A DNA stretch of 64,000 nt from Nostoc sp. NIES-3756 (GCF_001548375.1 NZ_AP017295.1:744001-808000), one strand, 5' to 3'. Counted from the first letter of the stretch, positions 7,072-16,452 are shown. Notes: a model not told the origin generated them from the letters alone. Made by a program: numbers and translations.

Positions 7072-9240
7072 TTGTTGTCCGCTTTTACACCTTGTCCTGG
7101 CTTATTTTATGCCACACCTGCCCAAGATGGGATTTTATCTCGGATGAGAATACCAGGTGGCATTATTAATAGTAAACAATGTGAGGCGATCGCAGATATA
7201 GCCGACCAGTACGGTGGCAGTTATATCGATGTGACAAATCGCGCTAATATCCAAATTCGGGAAATCCAGGAAAAGATAGATTCTTCAGTTCTGCAAAAAC
7301 TCCAAGATTTGGGCTTGGGTTCTAGCAATACAGCCGTAGACCAAATCAGGAATATTATGACCAGTCCTACGGCTGGTATTGACCCTCAAGAATTAATTGA
7401 TACCCGTCCCTTGGTTATAAGCTGGGATAGATACATTAGTGAACATTCTGCCTTATCAGGACTGTCGGCAAAATTTAGCGTGTGTTTTGATGGTGGTGGG
7501 TTAGTATCGGTATGCGATCGCCCCAACGATATCACCTTTGCTGCTGTTTTGGTAGATGGTAGGGTTTACTTCCGCCTGTGTCTGAGTATGGGCGCAAAGG
7601 GAAACCCATCCATTGACACCGGAATTTTATTATCTCCACAGGAATGCTTACCAGTCTTAGCAGTCTTGGCTGATGTTTATTTAGCTCATAGTGATACTAA
7701 CAGTAAACGCAGGCCACGACTGCGAGAAGTTGTAAATAATATAGGTTTAAATACTTATCTTCAAGAAGTTGAAGAACGCTTACCTTTTTCATTTGAGAGA
7801 AAGAACCTAACCCCCCTACCCCCTTCCCTACAAGGGAAGGGGGAGAAAGAAAATTATTACTCGCTACCAGGTGAGGGAGAAAAAGAAAATCATTACTCCC
7901 CTCTCCTTGTAGGAGAGGGGCTGGGGGAGAGGTCAAACTACCACCACATCGGCATTCATCCCCAGCGCCAACAAGGTTTATATTACATAGGTCTTGTCTT
8001 ATCCCTTGGTCGCTTAGAAACCAAACAATTACGAGGTTTGGCTGACTTATCTACCAAATATGGTAAAGGAACCCTCAGATTAACACCTTGGCAGAATTTG
8101 CTGTTAACAGACATTCCTCAACAATGGCTTACTGATGTTCAGAATCAAATTGTTGGGTTAGGATTAGATTTCTCACCCACAAACATCAAAAGTGGATTAG
8201 TAGCTTGTTCAGGAAACCAAGGTTGTGCGGCTGCGGCTACTGATACTAAAAGTCATGCGTTGGCATTAGCAGATTATTTACAATCTCGTATTACCTTAGA
8301 ACGTCCAATCAATATCCACCTTAGCGGTTGTGAGAAATCCTGCGCCCAGCACAGCAACAGCGATATTACTTTACTTGGCGTTAATTACGAGCATGAGGAA
8401 AGATATCAAGTGTACGTGGGTGACGGTGAGAGCAAAAATAAATTTGGTCATCAAATCTACCAAGATGTAACTGTTGCTGAACTGCCTACACTCATGGAAA
8501 GAATGCTGGAGTTGTATAAAAGCCAACAGTTACATCCTGATGAATCCTTTGGTAAATTCGCTCATCGATATGGATTTACACCATTAAAACAGTTATTATC
8601 TCGCCCGAACCCCATGTCTGATTATATCCGCAATGCCAATGAAATCTACCGCAATTCCTTTGCTATCATCCGGTCGGAAGCAAACCTAGATATCCTACCG
8701 CCAGATATAGCCAAGGTTGCTGTTCGCCTCATCCATGCTTGTGGGATGACGGATATTGTTACAGATTTGGGATATTCCTCAACGGCGGCGCAGTCGGGAA
8801 GGGCTGCACTAGCAGCAGGCGCACCGATTTTGTGTGATTGTCGCATGGTAGCTGATGGGGTGACAAGGCGACGTTTACCAGCAAACAATCAAGTTATCTG
8901 CACTTTGAATGAACCCCAAGTGCCAGAACTGGCCCAAAAGTTGGGTAATACCCGGTCGGCTGCGGCTTTGGAATTGTGGAAACCATACCTAGCAGGTGCA
9001 GTTGTCGCCATTGGTAATGCGCCTACAGCTTTGTTTCGCTTACTGGAAATGTTAGATGCTGGATACCCAAAACCTGCGGTAATCTTAGGCTTTCCTGTGG
9101 GGTTTGTGGGTGCGGCTGAATCAAAAGCAGCATTGGCAGCAGATAGCCGGAATGTACCATTTATGACTTTACACGGTCGGCGGGGTGGAAGTGCGATCGC
9201 CGCCGCCGCAGTTAACGCCCTGGCAACGGAGGAAGAATAA
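7072..9240 (+). CDS. cobG-cobH: CobG-CobH fusion: precorrin-3B synthase joined to precorrin-8X methylmutase
   Basis: About 722 aa from TTG 7072 (or TTG 7075), chosen because GGGGAAGGAG lies eight bases upstream. The open frame extends back to 6994, but that part lies in the riboswitch. The N-terminal half is a nitrite/sulfite reductase-like CobG: CPGLFYATPAQDGILSRM, then the 4Fe-4S/siroheme cysteines in ACSGNQGC and LSGCEKSC. The C-terminal ~200 residues are CobH/CbiC: NEIYRNSFAIIRSEA, RLIHACGMTD, ILCDCRMVADGV, GFPVGFVGAAESK. CobG makes precorrin-3B using oxygen; CobH makes hydrogenobyrinate. A ~44-residue low-complexity insert (7804-7934) interrupts CobG. It is two bases from cobI, so co-transcribed. 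Confidence 0.92.
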   Translation: MLSAFTPCPGLFYATPAQDGILSRMRIPGGIINSKQCEAIADIADQYGGSYIDVTNRANIQIREIQEKIDSSVLQKLQDLGLGSSNTAVDQIRNIMTSPTAGIDPQELIDTRPLVISWDRYISEHSALSGLSAKFSVCFDGGGLVSVCDRPNDITFAAVLVDGRVYFRLCLSMGAKGNPSIDTGILLSPQECLPVLAVLADVYLAHSDTNSKRRPRLREVVNNIGLNTYLQEVEERLPFSFERKNLTPLPPSLQGKGEKENYYSLPGEGEKENHYSPLLVGEGLGERSNYHHIGIHPQRQQGLYYIGLVLSLGRLETKQLRGLADLSTKYGKGTLRLTPWQNLLLTDIPQQWLTDVQNQIVGLGLDFSPTNIKSGLVACSGNQGCAAAATDTKSHALALADYLQSRITLERPINIHLSGCEKSCAQHSNSDITLLGVNYEHEERYQVYVGDGESKNKFGHQIYQDVTVAELPTLMERMLELYKSQQLHPDESFGKFAHRYGFTPLKQLLSRPNPMSDYIRNANEIYRNSFAIIRSEANLDILPPDIAKVAVRLIHACGMTDIVTDLGYSSTAAQSGRAALAAGAPILCDCRMVADGVTRRRLPANNQVICTLNEPQVPELAQKLGNTRSAAALELWKPYLAGAVVAIGNAPTALFRLLEMLDAGYPKPAVILGFPVGFVGAAESKAALAADSRNVPFMTLHGRRGGSAIAAAAVNALATEEE
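7804..7934. repeat. Palindromic intergenic-type repeat inserted in frame within cobG
   Basis: This 131-base stretch starts CCTAACCCCCCTACCCCC, has a hairpin CTTCCCTACAAGGGAAG, and ends with the hairpin CTCTCCTTGTAGGAGAG and GGGGCTGGGGGAGAGGTC. Such C/G-rich palindromes also occur between genes here (28925-28961, 30223-30264). Inside cobG it keeps the frame open and encodes a peptide rich in Gly, Glu, Lys and Asn with LPPSLQGKGEKEN. It separates two conserved parts of the CobG fold. Confidence 0.8.
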
Positions 9241-9242
9241 TC

Positions 9243-9944
9243 ATGACTAAAGGTCGTCTCTACGGGGTTGGTGTCGGGCCAGGAGACCCCGAACTATTGA
9301 CTATTAAAGCATTACGGCTAATACAGTCTGTTCCTGTGATTGCCTATCAATCAGCCACAGATAAACAGAGTATAGCGCGAGCGATCGCCTCTCCTTATTT
9401 AACAGGTCAACAAATTGAAGTTTCCTTTCACCTCCCCCGCGCCTTAGAACCAGAAAAAGCTAAGGAAATCTACGACCAGGAAGTAGAACCCATAGCCCAA
9501 CATCTTGCTGCCGGACGGGATGTAGTAGTGTTATGTGAAGGAGACCCGTTTTTCTACGGTTCCTTCATGTATGTATTCACACGCCTATCTGAACATTACC
9601 AAACAGAAGTCGTCCCTGGCGTATCTTCTTTAATGGCTTGTCCCGTCTCCTTGGGTGTACCCTTCACCTACTACAACGATATTCTCACAGTTCTACCCGC
9701 ACCTCTCCCCGCCGAAGAACTCACCACTCAACTATTAACCACCGATGCAGCCGCCATTATGAAATTAGGTAGGCATTTTGCGAAAGTGCGAAATATCTTA
9801 CATCAATTGGGACTAGCATCACGGGCATTGTATATCGAGCGGGCAACAATGGCACAGCAGAGGATTGTACCCTTAGATGAGGTTGATCCAAATGAAGTAC
9901 CTTATTTTGCCATGATTGTTATACCTAGTAAAAATCGGCTGTAG
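9243..9944 (+). CDS. cobI: Precorrin-2 C20-methyltransferase
   Basis: 233 aa, the usual length for CobI/CbiL. The N-terminal motif GRLYGVGVGPGDPELLTIKA is the P-loop-like SAM-binding start of the tetrapyrrole methylase family. It is followed by VVLCEGDPFFYGSFMYVF and VVPGVSSLMACPVSLGVP, which are typical of the C20 enzyme. It methylates precorrin-2 to precorrin-3A, the substrate of CobG encoded just upstream. The start ATG is two bases after the cobG-cobH stop and preceded by GGAGGAAGAA. It should share the riboswitch-controlled transcript. Confidence 0.95.
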   Translation: MTKGRLYGVGVGPGDPELLTIKALRLIQSVPVIAYQSATDKQSIARAIASPYLTGQQIEVSFHLPRALEPEKAKEIYDQEVEPIAQHLAAGRDVVVLCEGDPFFYGSFMYVFTRLSEHYQTEVVPGVSSLMACPVSLGVPFTYYNDILTVLPAPLPAEELTTQLLTTDAAAIMKLGRHFAKVRNILHQLGLASRALYIERATMAQQRIVPLDEVDPNEVPYFAMIVIPSKNRL

Positions 9945-10310
9945 CAGCTTGATAAAACTGAGCAAATCAAATTGATGTGCATCACCTGGTTGCTTTTTAC
10001 CTCGGCGTTTTGGTTTGGTTAAGAGCAAAAGTACGGTGTTACAGATTAAGCAGCCAAAGCACTCGACAATACAAAATACTTATCTTATGATTGTGGAACC
10101 AACTTGATGTTTGGCAAGCCGAAGCGGGGTCAAAAACCCAGTAGATTCGCCAAAATCGCCAGAACCTTGAAAACAGAATAGTTACAGCGTTTTAATAATT
10201 CGGGAAGTTGCAAAATTATTGCAATAAGAACGGCTAAAAATAGATTAAATTTTCGATCCGTCAAATCGCTTCCCAGGAAGCTTGCTCCATAATAGTTTCA
10301 GTACCGAGCA
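9945..10310 (+). promoter_or_regulatory. Probable CRISPR leader region
   Basis: 366 bases without a convincing gene, lying at the end of the array whose repeats are perfect. The part nearest the array is AT-rich and contains TTGCAA twice, five bases apart (10208-10224), with possible promoter-like AT stretches after it. GTTTCAGTACC at 10295-10305 partly matches the inverted 3' end of the repeat. The leader role is inferred from array polarity. Confidence 0.55.
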
Positions 10311-11529
10311 GTTTCCATACCTCAAATCCCCTCACGGGGACTGAAACCAATAACTGAAGTCTTATCAACAACAGGTATATTGTCACGAAGTTTCCATACC
10401 TCAAATCCCCTCACGGGGACTGAAACTCCCCCTTTATCTGGACAAGCCAGAACCCAGGCAGCCGTTTCCATACCTCAAATCCCCTCACGGGGACTGAAAC
10501 GGTGTACCTCTAACCGATGCCGGTTGGCAGATTATTCGTTTCCATACCTCAAATCCCCTCACGGGGACTGAAACGCTAGACAAGCAATTTCTATTCCCTT
10601 AAATTGGGAGAGTTTCCATACCTCAAATCCCCTCACGGGGACTGAAACATCTCAAGCATCGCTGGGATAGATTGCCACACGGACGTTTCCATACCTCAAA
10701 TCCCCTCACGGGGACTGAAACATACTTTCACCTGACTGCTTAAAACTACTCTCCGTTTCCATACCTCAAATCCCCTCACGGGGACTGAAACCCTGCTTGC
10801 CTAACTTCATTAACTAGGGTGTGGCGTTTCCATACCTCAAATCCCCTCACGGGGACTGAAACATTTTGTTGCGTCCGTTAGCGGTAGCCTCAAACACTAG
10901 TTTCCATACCTCAAATCCCCTCACGGGGACTGAAACATATTTATATCGTTAAGGATAGAATAGGCGAGATATTGTTTCCATACCTCAAATCCCCTCACGG
11001 GGACTGAAACCGATCCGGTCGTGGTTAACCCGTTATCCAAAATTATGTTTCCATACCTCAAATCCCCTCACGGGGACTGAAACTCTACTACTCCCTGAGA
11101 CAAGCTAGACTTAACTAAGTTTCCATACCTCAAATCCCCTCACGGGGACTGAAACTATTTAGAAGAGTTTTTATTAATCTTCTGTAATCCTTGGATTGTT
11201 TCCATACCTCAAATCCCCTCACGGGGACTGAAACTGCCAGTATCTAGCCAAGGACTTGTGGCATTGAGTTTCCATACCTCAAATCCCCTCACGGGGACTG
11301 AAACTCTGTTATAGGCAATGATGCCATTAGCATATAAACCAGGTTTCCATACCTCAAATCCCCTCACGGGGACTGAAACATTCGATCAATCAACATAGGC
11401 GAAGAAAAATTTTCAAGTTTCCATACCTCAAATCCCCTCACGGGGACTGAAACATAAATTTTACTATGCAACTATCACCCTGGTCTGTAGGTTTCTATAC
11501 ATTAAATCTCTTGACGGGGGCTGAAAGAA
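10311..11529 (+). CRISPR. CRISPR array: 16 perfect 37-bp repeats plus one degenerate terminal repeat, 16 spacers
   Basis: The 37-bp repeat begins GTTTCCATACCTC and ends CACGGGGACTGAAAC, with a CCCC-TCAC-GGGG hairpin. Perfect copies start at 10311, 10390, 10464, 10538, 10612, 10685, 10755, 10826, 10900, 10974, 11047, 11119, 11198, 11268, 11343 and 11417. A decayed copy lies at 11493-11529 (GTTTCTATACATT... CTGAAAG). Spacers are 33-42 nt. The decayed copy marks the leader-distal end, so the leader is on the left and processing is on the plus strand. The 3' GAAAC tail and variable spacer length resemble arrays served by type III or I-D Cas6, but no cas gene is in the window. Confidence 0.98.
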
Positions 11530-11896
11530 ATATCGATCTACTTCGACTAAAAAAGATATTTCTTAAGACTTAAGCAAAAGTCTCTAATATGTGGTTAAAG
11601 TTACGTTTGTAAAGCGTTGGATTGTAATTTTGCCAATCTAAGTCTGAAGAGTAAGATAATCTTTTTAATGTAACCTGTTGCACATACGCCATTAATGGCC
11701 GACGCAGCGATTAATATTTTTGGAAAGCTGTATCTATAGCTTCTCTATCATCCCAAATATGATAAAAATATTTGTTTCCTAATATTTAATACCAATTGTT
11801 TAACATTCCACAATAGATTTAAGCTTTTAAAGCTAGATTCTGTCTAATCGTAATTACAAATTACTATCACCCCTAAAACACCCAAGAGGATTTCTC
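11530..11896. other. Intergenic region after the CRISPR array
   Basis: No gene, RNA or clear repeat is seen. It must hold the promoter of the MerA-like gene; the ribosome binding site of that gene is AAGAGGA just before 11897. Confidence 0.5.
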
Positions 11897-13444
11897 ATGT
11901 CTAACTCCGAACTAGATAGAGTCATTGTTCGCCCTGTGGATGAGTATAACCAGAGATTGGTTGCTTATGTACATCCACCCAATTGGGTGAATCCTCAACC
12001 TGCGGAGACTTATGATTTGGTAGTTATTGGAGCAGGGACGGCTGGCTTAGTTGTGGCGGCTGGTGCGGCTGGGTTGGGTTTGGGTTTAAAGGTGGCTTTG
12101 ATTGAAAAGCATCTCATGGGTGGAGATTGCCTAAATTTCGGTTGTGTACCTTCTAAAACTATTATTCGCTCTGCGCGGGTGGTTGGGGAAATTCGCAATG
12201 CCAAAAGTCTGGGGGTGAATGTTTCTAATCAGATTAATATTGATTTTCCCGCAGTGATGGCGAGGATGCGCCGGGTGAGAGCAGGAATTAGTCATCATGA
12301 CTCGGCTGAACGCTTTGCATCAATGGGGATTGATATTTTCTTGGATAGTGGTAAATTTACTAACAGCAACACCGTAGAAGTAGCTGGTAAAACGCTGAAA
12401 TTTAAAAAGGCTGTGATTGCTACTGGTGCAAGGGCAACAAAACCTAAAATTAGAGGAATTGAACAAGCTGGATATTTAACTAATGAGACGGTTTTTTCTC
12501 TTATTCAAAGACCGGAAAAGTTAGCGGTAATTGGTGGCGGCCCTATTGGTTGCGAATTGGCGCAAGTCTTCCGGCGTTTGGGAAGTGAGGTAGTGCTGAT
12601 TCATAGCGGTTCCCATGTCCTGAATAAAGAAGATGCTGAGGCGGCGCAAATAGTCCAACAGGCGTTAATTCGGGATGGGATTCGCTTGATATTAAATGCC
12701 AAGGTAGAAGAAGTAGTCACGGTAACAGAGGGTAAGCGGTTGTACTTTTCTGCTAACGGTTGTCGTGATTCTGTAACAGTAGATGAAATATTAGTTGGTG
12801 CAGGGCGATCGCCTAATGTGGAAGGATTGAATTTAGAAGCCGTCGGGGTAGAATACGATCAGCGCCAGGGTGTGAAGGTCAATGATTACCTGCAAACAAC
12901 AAACCCCAAGATTTACGCGGCTGGTGATATCTGCATGGACTGGAAATTTACCCATGCAGCCGATGCAGCCGCCAGAATTGTGATTAAAAATACCCTATTT
13001 TCACCCTTTGGCTTAGGAAGGTCAAAACTCAGCAGTTTGGTAATGCCTTGGGTGACATATACTGACCCAGAAATTGCCCATGTGGGCATGTATGAACGCC
13101 AAGCCAAAGAGTTGGGGATTGATGTAGAGACAATTAAGATACCCTTTAGTAGTGTAGACCGAGCGATCGCAGATGCTCAAGAAGAAGGTTTACTCAAAAT
13201 TCACCACAAAAAAGGGTCAGATAAAATCCTTGGTGCTACCATTGTCGCCGCTCACGCCGGAGAGATGATTTCTGAAGTCACCACAGCAATTGTGAACAAT
13301 ATAGGTTTAAGTAAGTTAAGTAGCGTAATTCATCCTTATCCTACTCAAGCAGAAGCTATTAAAAAAGCCGCCGACGCTTATCGCCGTACACTTCTAACAC
13401 CTAGAACAAAGAAAATTTTAGGGTTGTTAACGAAATTATCTTAA
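11897..13444 (+). CDS. MerA-like pyridine nucleotide-disulfide oxidoreductase (FAD, NAD(P)H)
   Basis: 515 aa, class I flavoprotein disulfide reductase. FAD site: VVIGAGTAGLVVAAGAAGLG. Redox-active pair: GGDCLNFGCVPSKTII (C-x4-C). NAD(P) site: LAVIGGGPIGCELAQVFRRLG. Second FAD motif: IYAAGDICMDWKFTHAADA. Dimer-interface His-containing loop: VIHPYPTQAEAIKKAAD. The overall sequence resembles mercuric reductase and related cyanobacterial enzymes. The vicinal Cys pair found at the C-terminus of true MerA is absent (ends LGLLTKLS) and there is no N-terminal metal-binding domain. Mercury reduction is therefore doubtful. The substrate is unknown. ATG 11897 has AAGAGGA at a good distance. Confidence 0.85.
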   Translation: MSNSELDRVIVRPVDEYNQRLVAYVHPPNWVNPQPAETYDLVVIGAGTAGLVVAAGAAGLGLGLKVALIEKHLMGGDCLNFGCVPSKTIIRSARVVGEIRNAKSLGVNVSNQINIDFPAVMARMRRVRAGISHHDSAERFASMGIDIFLDSGKFTNSNTVEVAGKTLKFKKAVIATGARATKPKIRGIEQAGYLTNETVFSLIQRPEKLAVIGGGPIGCELAQVFRRLGSEVVLIHSGSHVLNKEDAEAAQIVQQALIRDGIRLILNAKVEEVVTVTEGKRLYFSANGCRDSVTVDEILVGAGRSPNVEGLNLEAVGVEYDQRQGVKVNDYLQTTNPKIYAAGDICMDWKFTHAADAAARIVIKNTLFSPFGLGRSKLSSLVMPWVTYTDPEIAHVGMYERQAKELGIDVETIKIPFSSVDRAIADAQEEGLLKIHHKKGSDKILGATIVAAHAGEMISEVTTAIVNNIGLSKLSSVIHPYPTQAEAIKKAADAYRRTLLTPRTKKILGLLTKLS

Positions 13445-13500
13445 TTAGTCATTAGTCCATAGTCAACTGATAACTGATAACTGACAACTGACAATTAACT
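13441..13500. repeat. Heptamer tandem repeat between convergent genes
   Basis: Blocks of seven bases follow each other: GTCATTA/GTCCATA, AACTGAT twice, AACTGAC twice. The run spans the gap between the MerA-like stop and the GGDEF-EAL stop. Confidence 0.75.
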
Positions 13501-16113
13501 AATTAACATACCTGCTTCTGAACTAGGTAAAGGACGAGAGAAAAAGTAGCCCTGAACAGACTCACAACCTAACTTACTTAAAAGTGTCACTTGTTCTTGT
13601 GTTTCTACACCTTCAGCGATCGCTGTCATACCTAGTTTATGTGCCAACGCGATAATAATCTCGATAATTTCTAGATTTCGGTTATCACTCGTCATTGGGT
13701 TCACAAAGGAACGGTCAATTTTTAACACACTCACCGGAAAGCTATACAGGCGACCAAGGGAAGAATAGCCTGTACCAAAATCATCAATTAATATTTCAAT
13801 ACCTAATTCTCGCAGTTGTAGAAGTGTGGCAGTTGCTTCATCACCGTTTTCGGCAATCACACCTTCAGTAATTTCTAGGGCTAAAGCACTAGCATCGAGA
13901 CCAGTAGATTGTATAATTTGCCGAATCTGCTCAATTAAATTTGGCTGGGAAAATTGTTTGGCGCAGAGATTGACACTCATTTTCCTTAATGAGCTGTGAG
14001 GATGGCTCACTTGCCAAGCCTGCATCTGGCGACACGCTTCACATAGCACCCAGTAACCAATCTCAACAATTAGTCCAGTTTCTTCCGCTAAAGAAACAAA
14101 ATCTACAGGATTAAGTAAACCACGCTCTGGATGTTGCCAGCGTAGCAATGCCTCAAAACCTACAATATCCCCACTAACGAGTGAAACAATTGGTTGATAA
14201 TAAACTTGAAACTCTTGGCGTGCTAATGCTCGACGCAAATCAGCCTCTAACTGCAATCTCGCCAACGCATTAGCATACATATCTCTGTTAAACAAGGCGT
14301 AGCGCGATTTCCCCAAAGCTTTGGCTCGATACATCGCAGTATCAGCATCTCTCAGCAGCTGTTCTGGATGGTCGTAGTTGATAGTGGAACTTAAGGCGAT
14401 ACCAATACTAGCACTGGTAAATACTTCTTGCCCATCCAAGTTCAAGGGTAATTTTAATTCTTGTTGTATTCGCTCTGCTACTTTAATTGCATCTGAGACA
14501 TCTTGTATATCTTCTAGTAGGATGGTAAACTCATCACCCCCCAGCCGCGCCGCTATATCTGTAGCGCGGATACAGAGTCCTAGTCTTTGAGCAATAGTAA
14601 TTAAAAACTGGTCTCCTTTGATGTGTCCAAGACTATCATTGATGACTTTAAACCTATCTAAATCTAGAAACAACACAGCAAATAAATAATCTTTTTGTCG
14701 TTTTGCTTGCTGGAGGGCGTGTTGTAAATGTTCCATGAACAGAGCGCGGTTTGCTAAACCTGTCAGCCCATCGTAAAAAGCATTCTGTCGCAATTGCGCT
14801 TCTGTTTGCTTGCGCTGTGTTACATCAAACGCCGTACTAATCACCAAGCTTCTACCGTCGGGAAGTTTTCCCAAGGGTGCAGAGTGGAAATCCCAGACAC
14901 GGGTTTCACCGGAGCTAATTTTAATTGTGTATTCACCTTCTGCAATTCGTCTATCAAGACTATATAAGCGGTTCATCTCTAATTGCACCTGTTCTCGACG
15001 CTCACCATAAGCTTTTTGCGTCCAATCTCCAATTGTTTGAATTTCGTCGATACTATATCCGGTAATATCTGACCAAACATGATTCATTAAAAGAACTTCT
15101 CCATCTTCGGCGTGCAGCATCATCGGTAAAGGTGCATCAAAGATTGCTCGACGAAATCTGGTTTCACTTTGATGTAAAGCTTCCGAGGCATAAGCAATTC
15201 TCAATGCTTCCTCTATTTTTTTACGCTTGATATCTAAGCTATCTAATCCTTTGGCATAGTACCAAATTAGACCCATAAAGGCAGCAACATTACCAGTTAC
15301 ATGGAGACTCAAGCCAAAAGCATAATCGAACCATGCCATTTTTTCTCCCAGCAATGCTAGGCATCCTAAGGAAAAAGGAATAGCGATCGCAGCTGGTAGT
15401 AGCATTCTTGCCGTCATTCCGCCTACACTATCACTGATGATTAAGGCTATAAAACCTTCAAAAGGAGCTATCAGTAATATAGCTACCGACAGTAAGAAAA
15501 AAGTTAGACCTGTGTGAATTGCGGTTTGTGTCAAAGATGACAATCCTACTAACGGTTTAACCCCGTAAACATAGCCAATCACGACCTGTAGAGATGTCAA
15601 GCTAGTTACAAATGCCAATAATTGCATTAGCCGATAATGAATACTTCTAGAAGCTGAAAGCCACAATGCACAACCAATTAAGCTAAAATTTAGTGCCGAT
15701 ACTGGTGACATGCGACCAGGGTAAGTAGTAGCTAATTGCTTGCTACTCTGGGTCATCGTTTTTAATTGATGGGAAAATAACAGTTGATCAATTCCCCAAT
15801 TCCAGCCAAATAAATACTGACTGAGGGTAAGAACTCCTAATAGTGCGATCGCTGTAGCCAATACCTGAGCTATTCGACGTTGATTTTTTTTCGTTGAATG
15901 AATAAGATTTAACGCCAAACCAGATAAGACAAAACCTAACGCAGTGTTAGGTTTCATCGCCGCCCACTCTTGAGAGATGCTTTTAAGAACTGAAATATCA
16001 AAGTACCAACCTAACAGTACAGCACAACCTAGTAAAGTGATAAATATACTTATAAGCTTTGAGGCGTTGTTTAGCACATTAATAAGATTACGCTTGAACG
16101 GATAGATGGGCAT
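13495..16113 (-). CDS. Membrane-bound PAS-GGDEF-EAL protein (cyclic di-GMP synthesis and breakdown)
   Basis: 872 aa. The N-terminal ~300 residues hold about eight hydrophobic segments (for example LISIFITLLGCAVLLGWYF, TGLTFFLLSVAILLIAPF). A PAS domain follows (about 315-435; ends FDVTQRK). The GGDEF domain has an intact motif (ARLGGDEFTILLED) but no RxxD inhibitory site in the usual place (RATD fits only if spacing is kept, so it may be present). The EAL domain keeps the catalytic set: FEALLRW, the conserved Asn in VNLCAKQF, LEITEG, IDDFGTGYSSLG, LKIDRSF, AEGVET and QGYFFSRPLP. Both activities may therefore be functional. It is a single gene; the signal sensed by the membrane part is unknown. 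Confidence 0.92.
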   Translation of the reverse strand: MPIYPFKRNLINVLNNASKLISIFITLLGCAVLLGWYFDISVLKSISQEWAAMKPNTALGFVLSGLALNLIHSTKKNQRRIAQVLATAIALLGVLTLSQYLFGWNWGIDQLLFSHQLKTMTQSSKQLATTYPGRMSPVSALNFSLIGCALWLSASRSIHYRLMQLLAFVTSLTSLQVVIGYVYGVKPLVGLSSLTQTAIHTGLTFFLLSVAILLIAPFEGFIALIISDSVGGMTARMLLPAAIAIPFSLGCLALLGEKMAWFDYAFGLSLHVTGNVAAFMGLIWYYAKGLDSLDIKRKKIEEALRIAYASEALHQSETRFRRAIFDAPLPMMLHAEDGEVLLMNHVWSDITGYSIDEIQTIGDWTQKAYGERREQVQLEMNRLYSLDRRIAEGEYTIKISSGETRVWDFHSAPLGKLPDGRSLVISTAFDVTQRKQTEAQLRQNAFYDGLTGLANRALFMEHLQHALQQAKRQKDYLFAVLFLDLDRFKVINDSLGHIKGDQFLITIAQRLGLCIRATDIAARLGGDEFTILLEDIQDVSDAIKVAERIQQELKLPLNLDGQEVFTSASIGIALSSTINYDHPEQLLRDADTAMYRAKALGKSRYALFNRDMYANALARLQLEADLRRALARQEFQVYYQPIVSLVSGDIVGFEALLRWQHPERGLLNPVDFVSLAEETGLIVEIGYWVLCEACRQMQAWQVSHPHSSLRKMSVNLCAKQFSQPNLIEQIRQIIQSTGLDASALALEITEGVIAENGDEATATLLQLRELGIEILIDDFGTGYSSLGRLYSFPVSVLKIDRSFVNPMTSDNRNLEIIEIIIALAHKLGMTAIAEGVETQEQVTLLSKLGCESVQGYFFSRPLPSSEAGMLIS

Positions 16114-16452
16114 AAAAGCTAATTTTGCTCTTAGGAAGATAACAATATTTAGCTGCTATCTTCAACTATCTCAAAGTATGTATTTCCACATACTACTAAA
16201 GTATGTTGACGTAATACTAAATTGTCATACTTATTATTGTTGAAGTTAAGTACAACTATAAAATCTGGCTTGATTACTAAACTTACCTAAGTAGTAAGAG
16301 ATAGGGAACAGCAAAGAAGCAGATATAGAGGTACTAAAATATAAACTTAAAATCTGTATAAGTCCTCACCAATACAGACACAGAGCAAAAGCAAATGTTA
16401 TTTGAGGCATATATGCTGGCTAAAAATCAATCATCTCAAGGAAATGTCATCT
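16114..16452. other. Intergenic region between divergent genes
   Basis: About 340 AT-rich bases between the GGDEF-EAL gene and the SDR gene. No RNA gene or repeat is recognised. AAGGAA at 16439-16444 serves the SDR start. Confidence 0.5.

Noticed and set aside
10380..10571. Open reading frame running through CRISPR repeats
   Set aside because: It translates repeats and spacers (repeated SFHTSNPLTG/SIPQIPSRG) and has no gene character.
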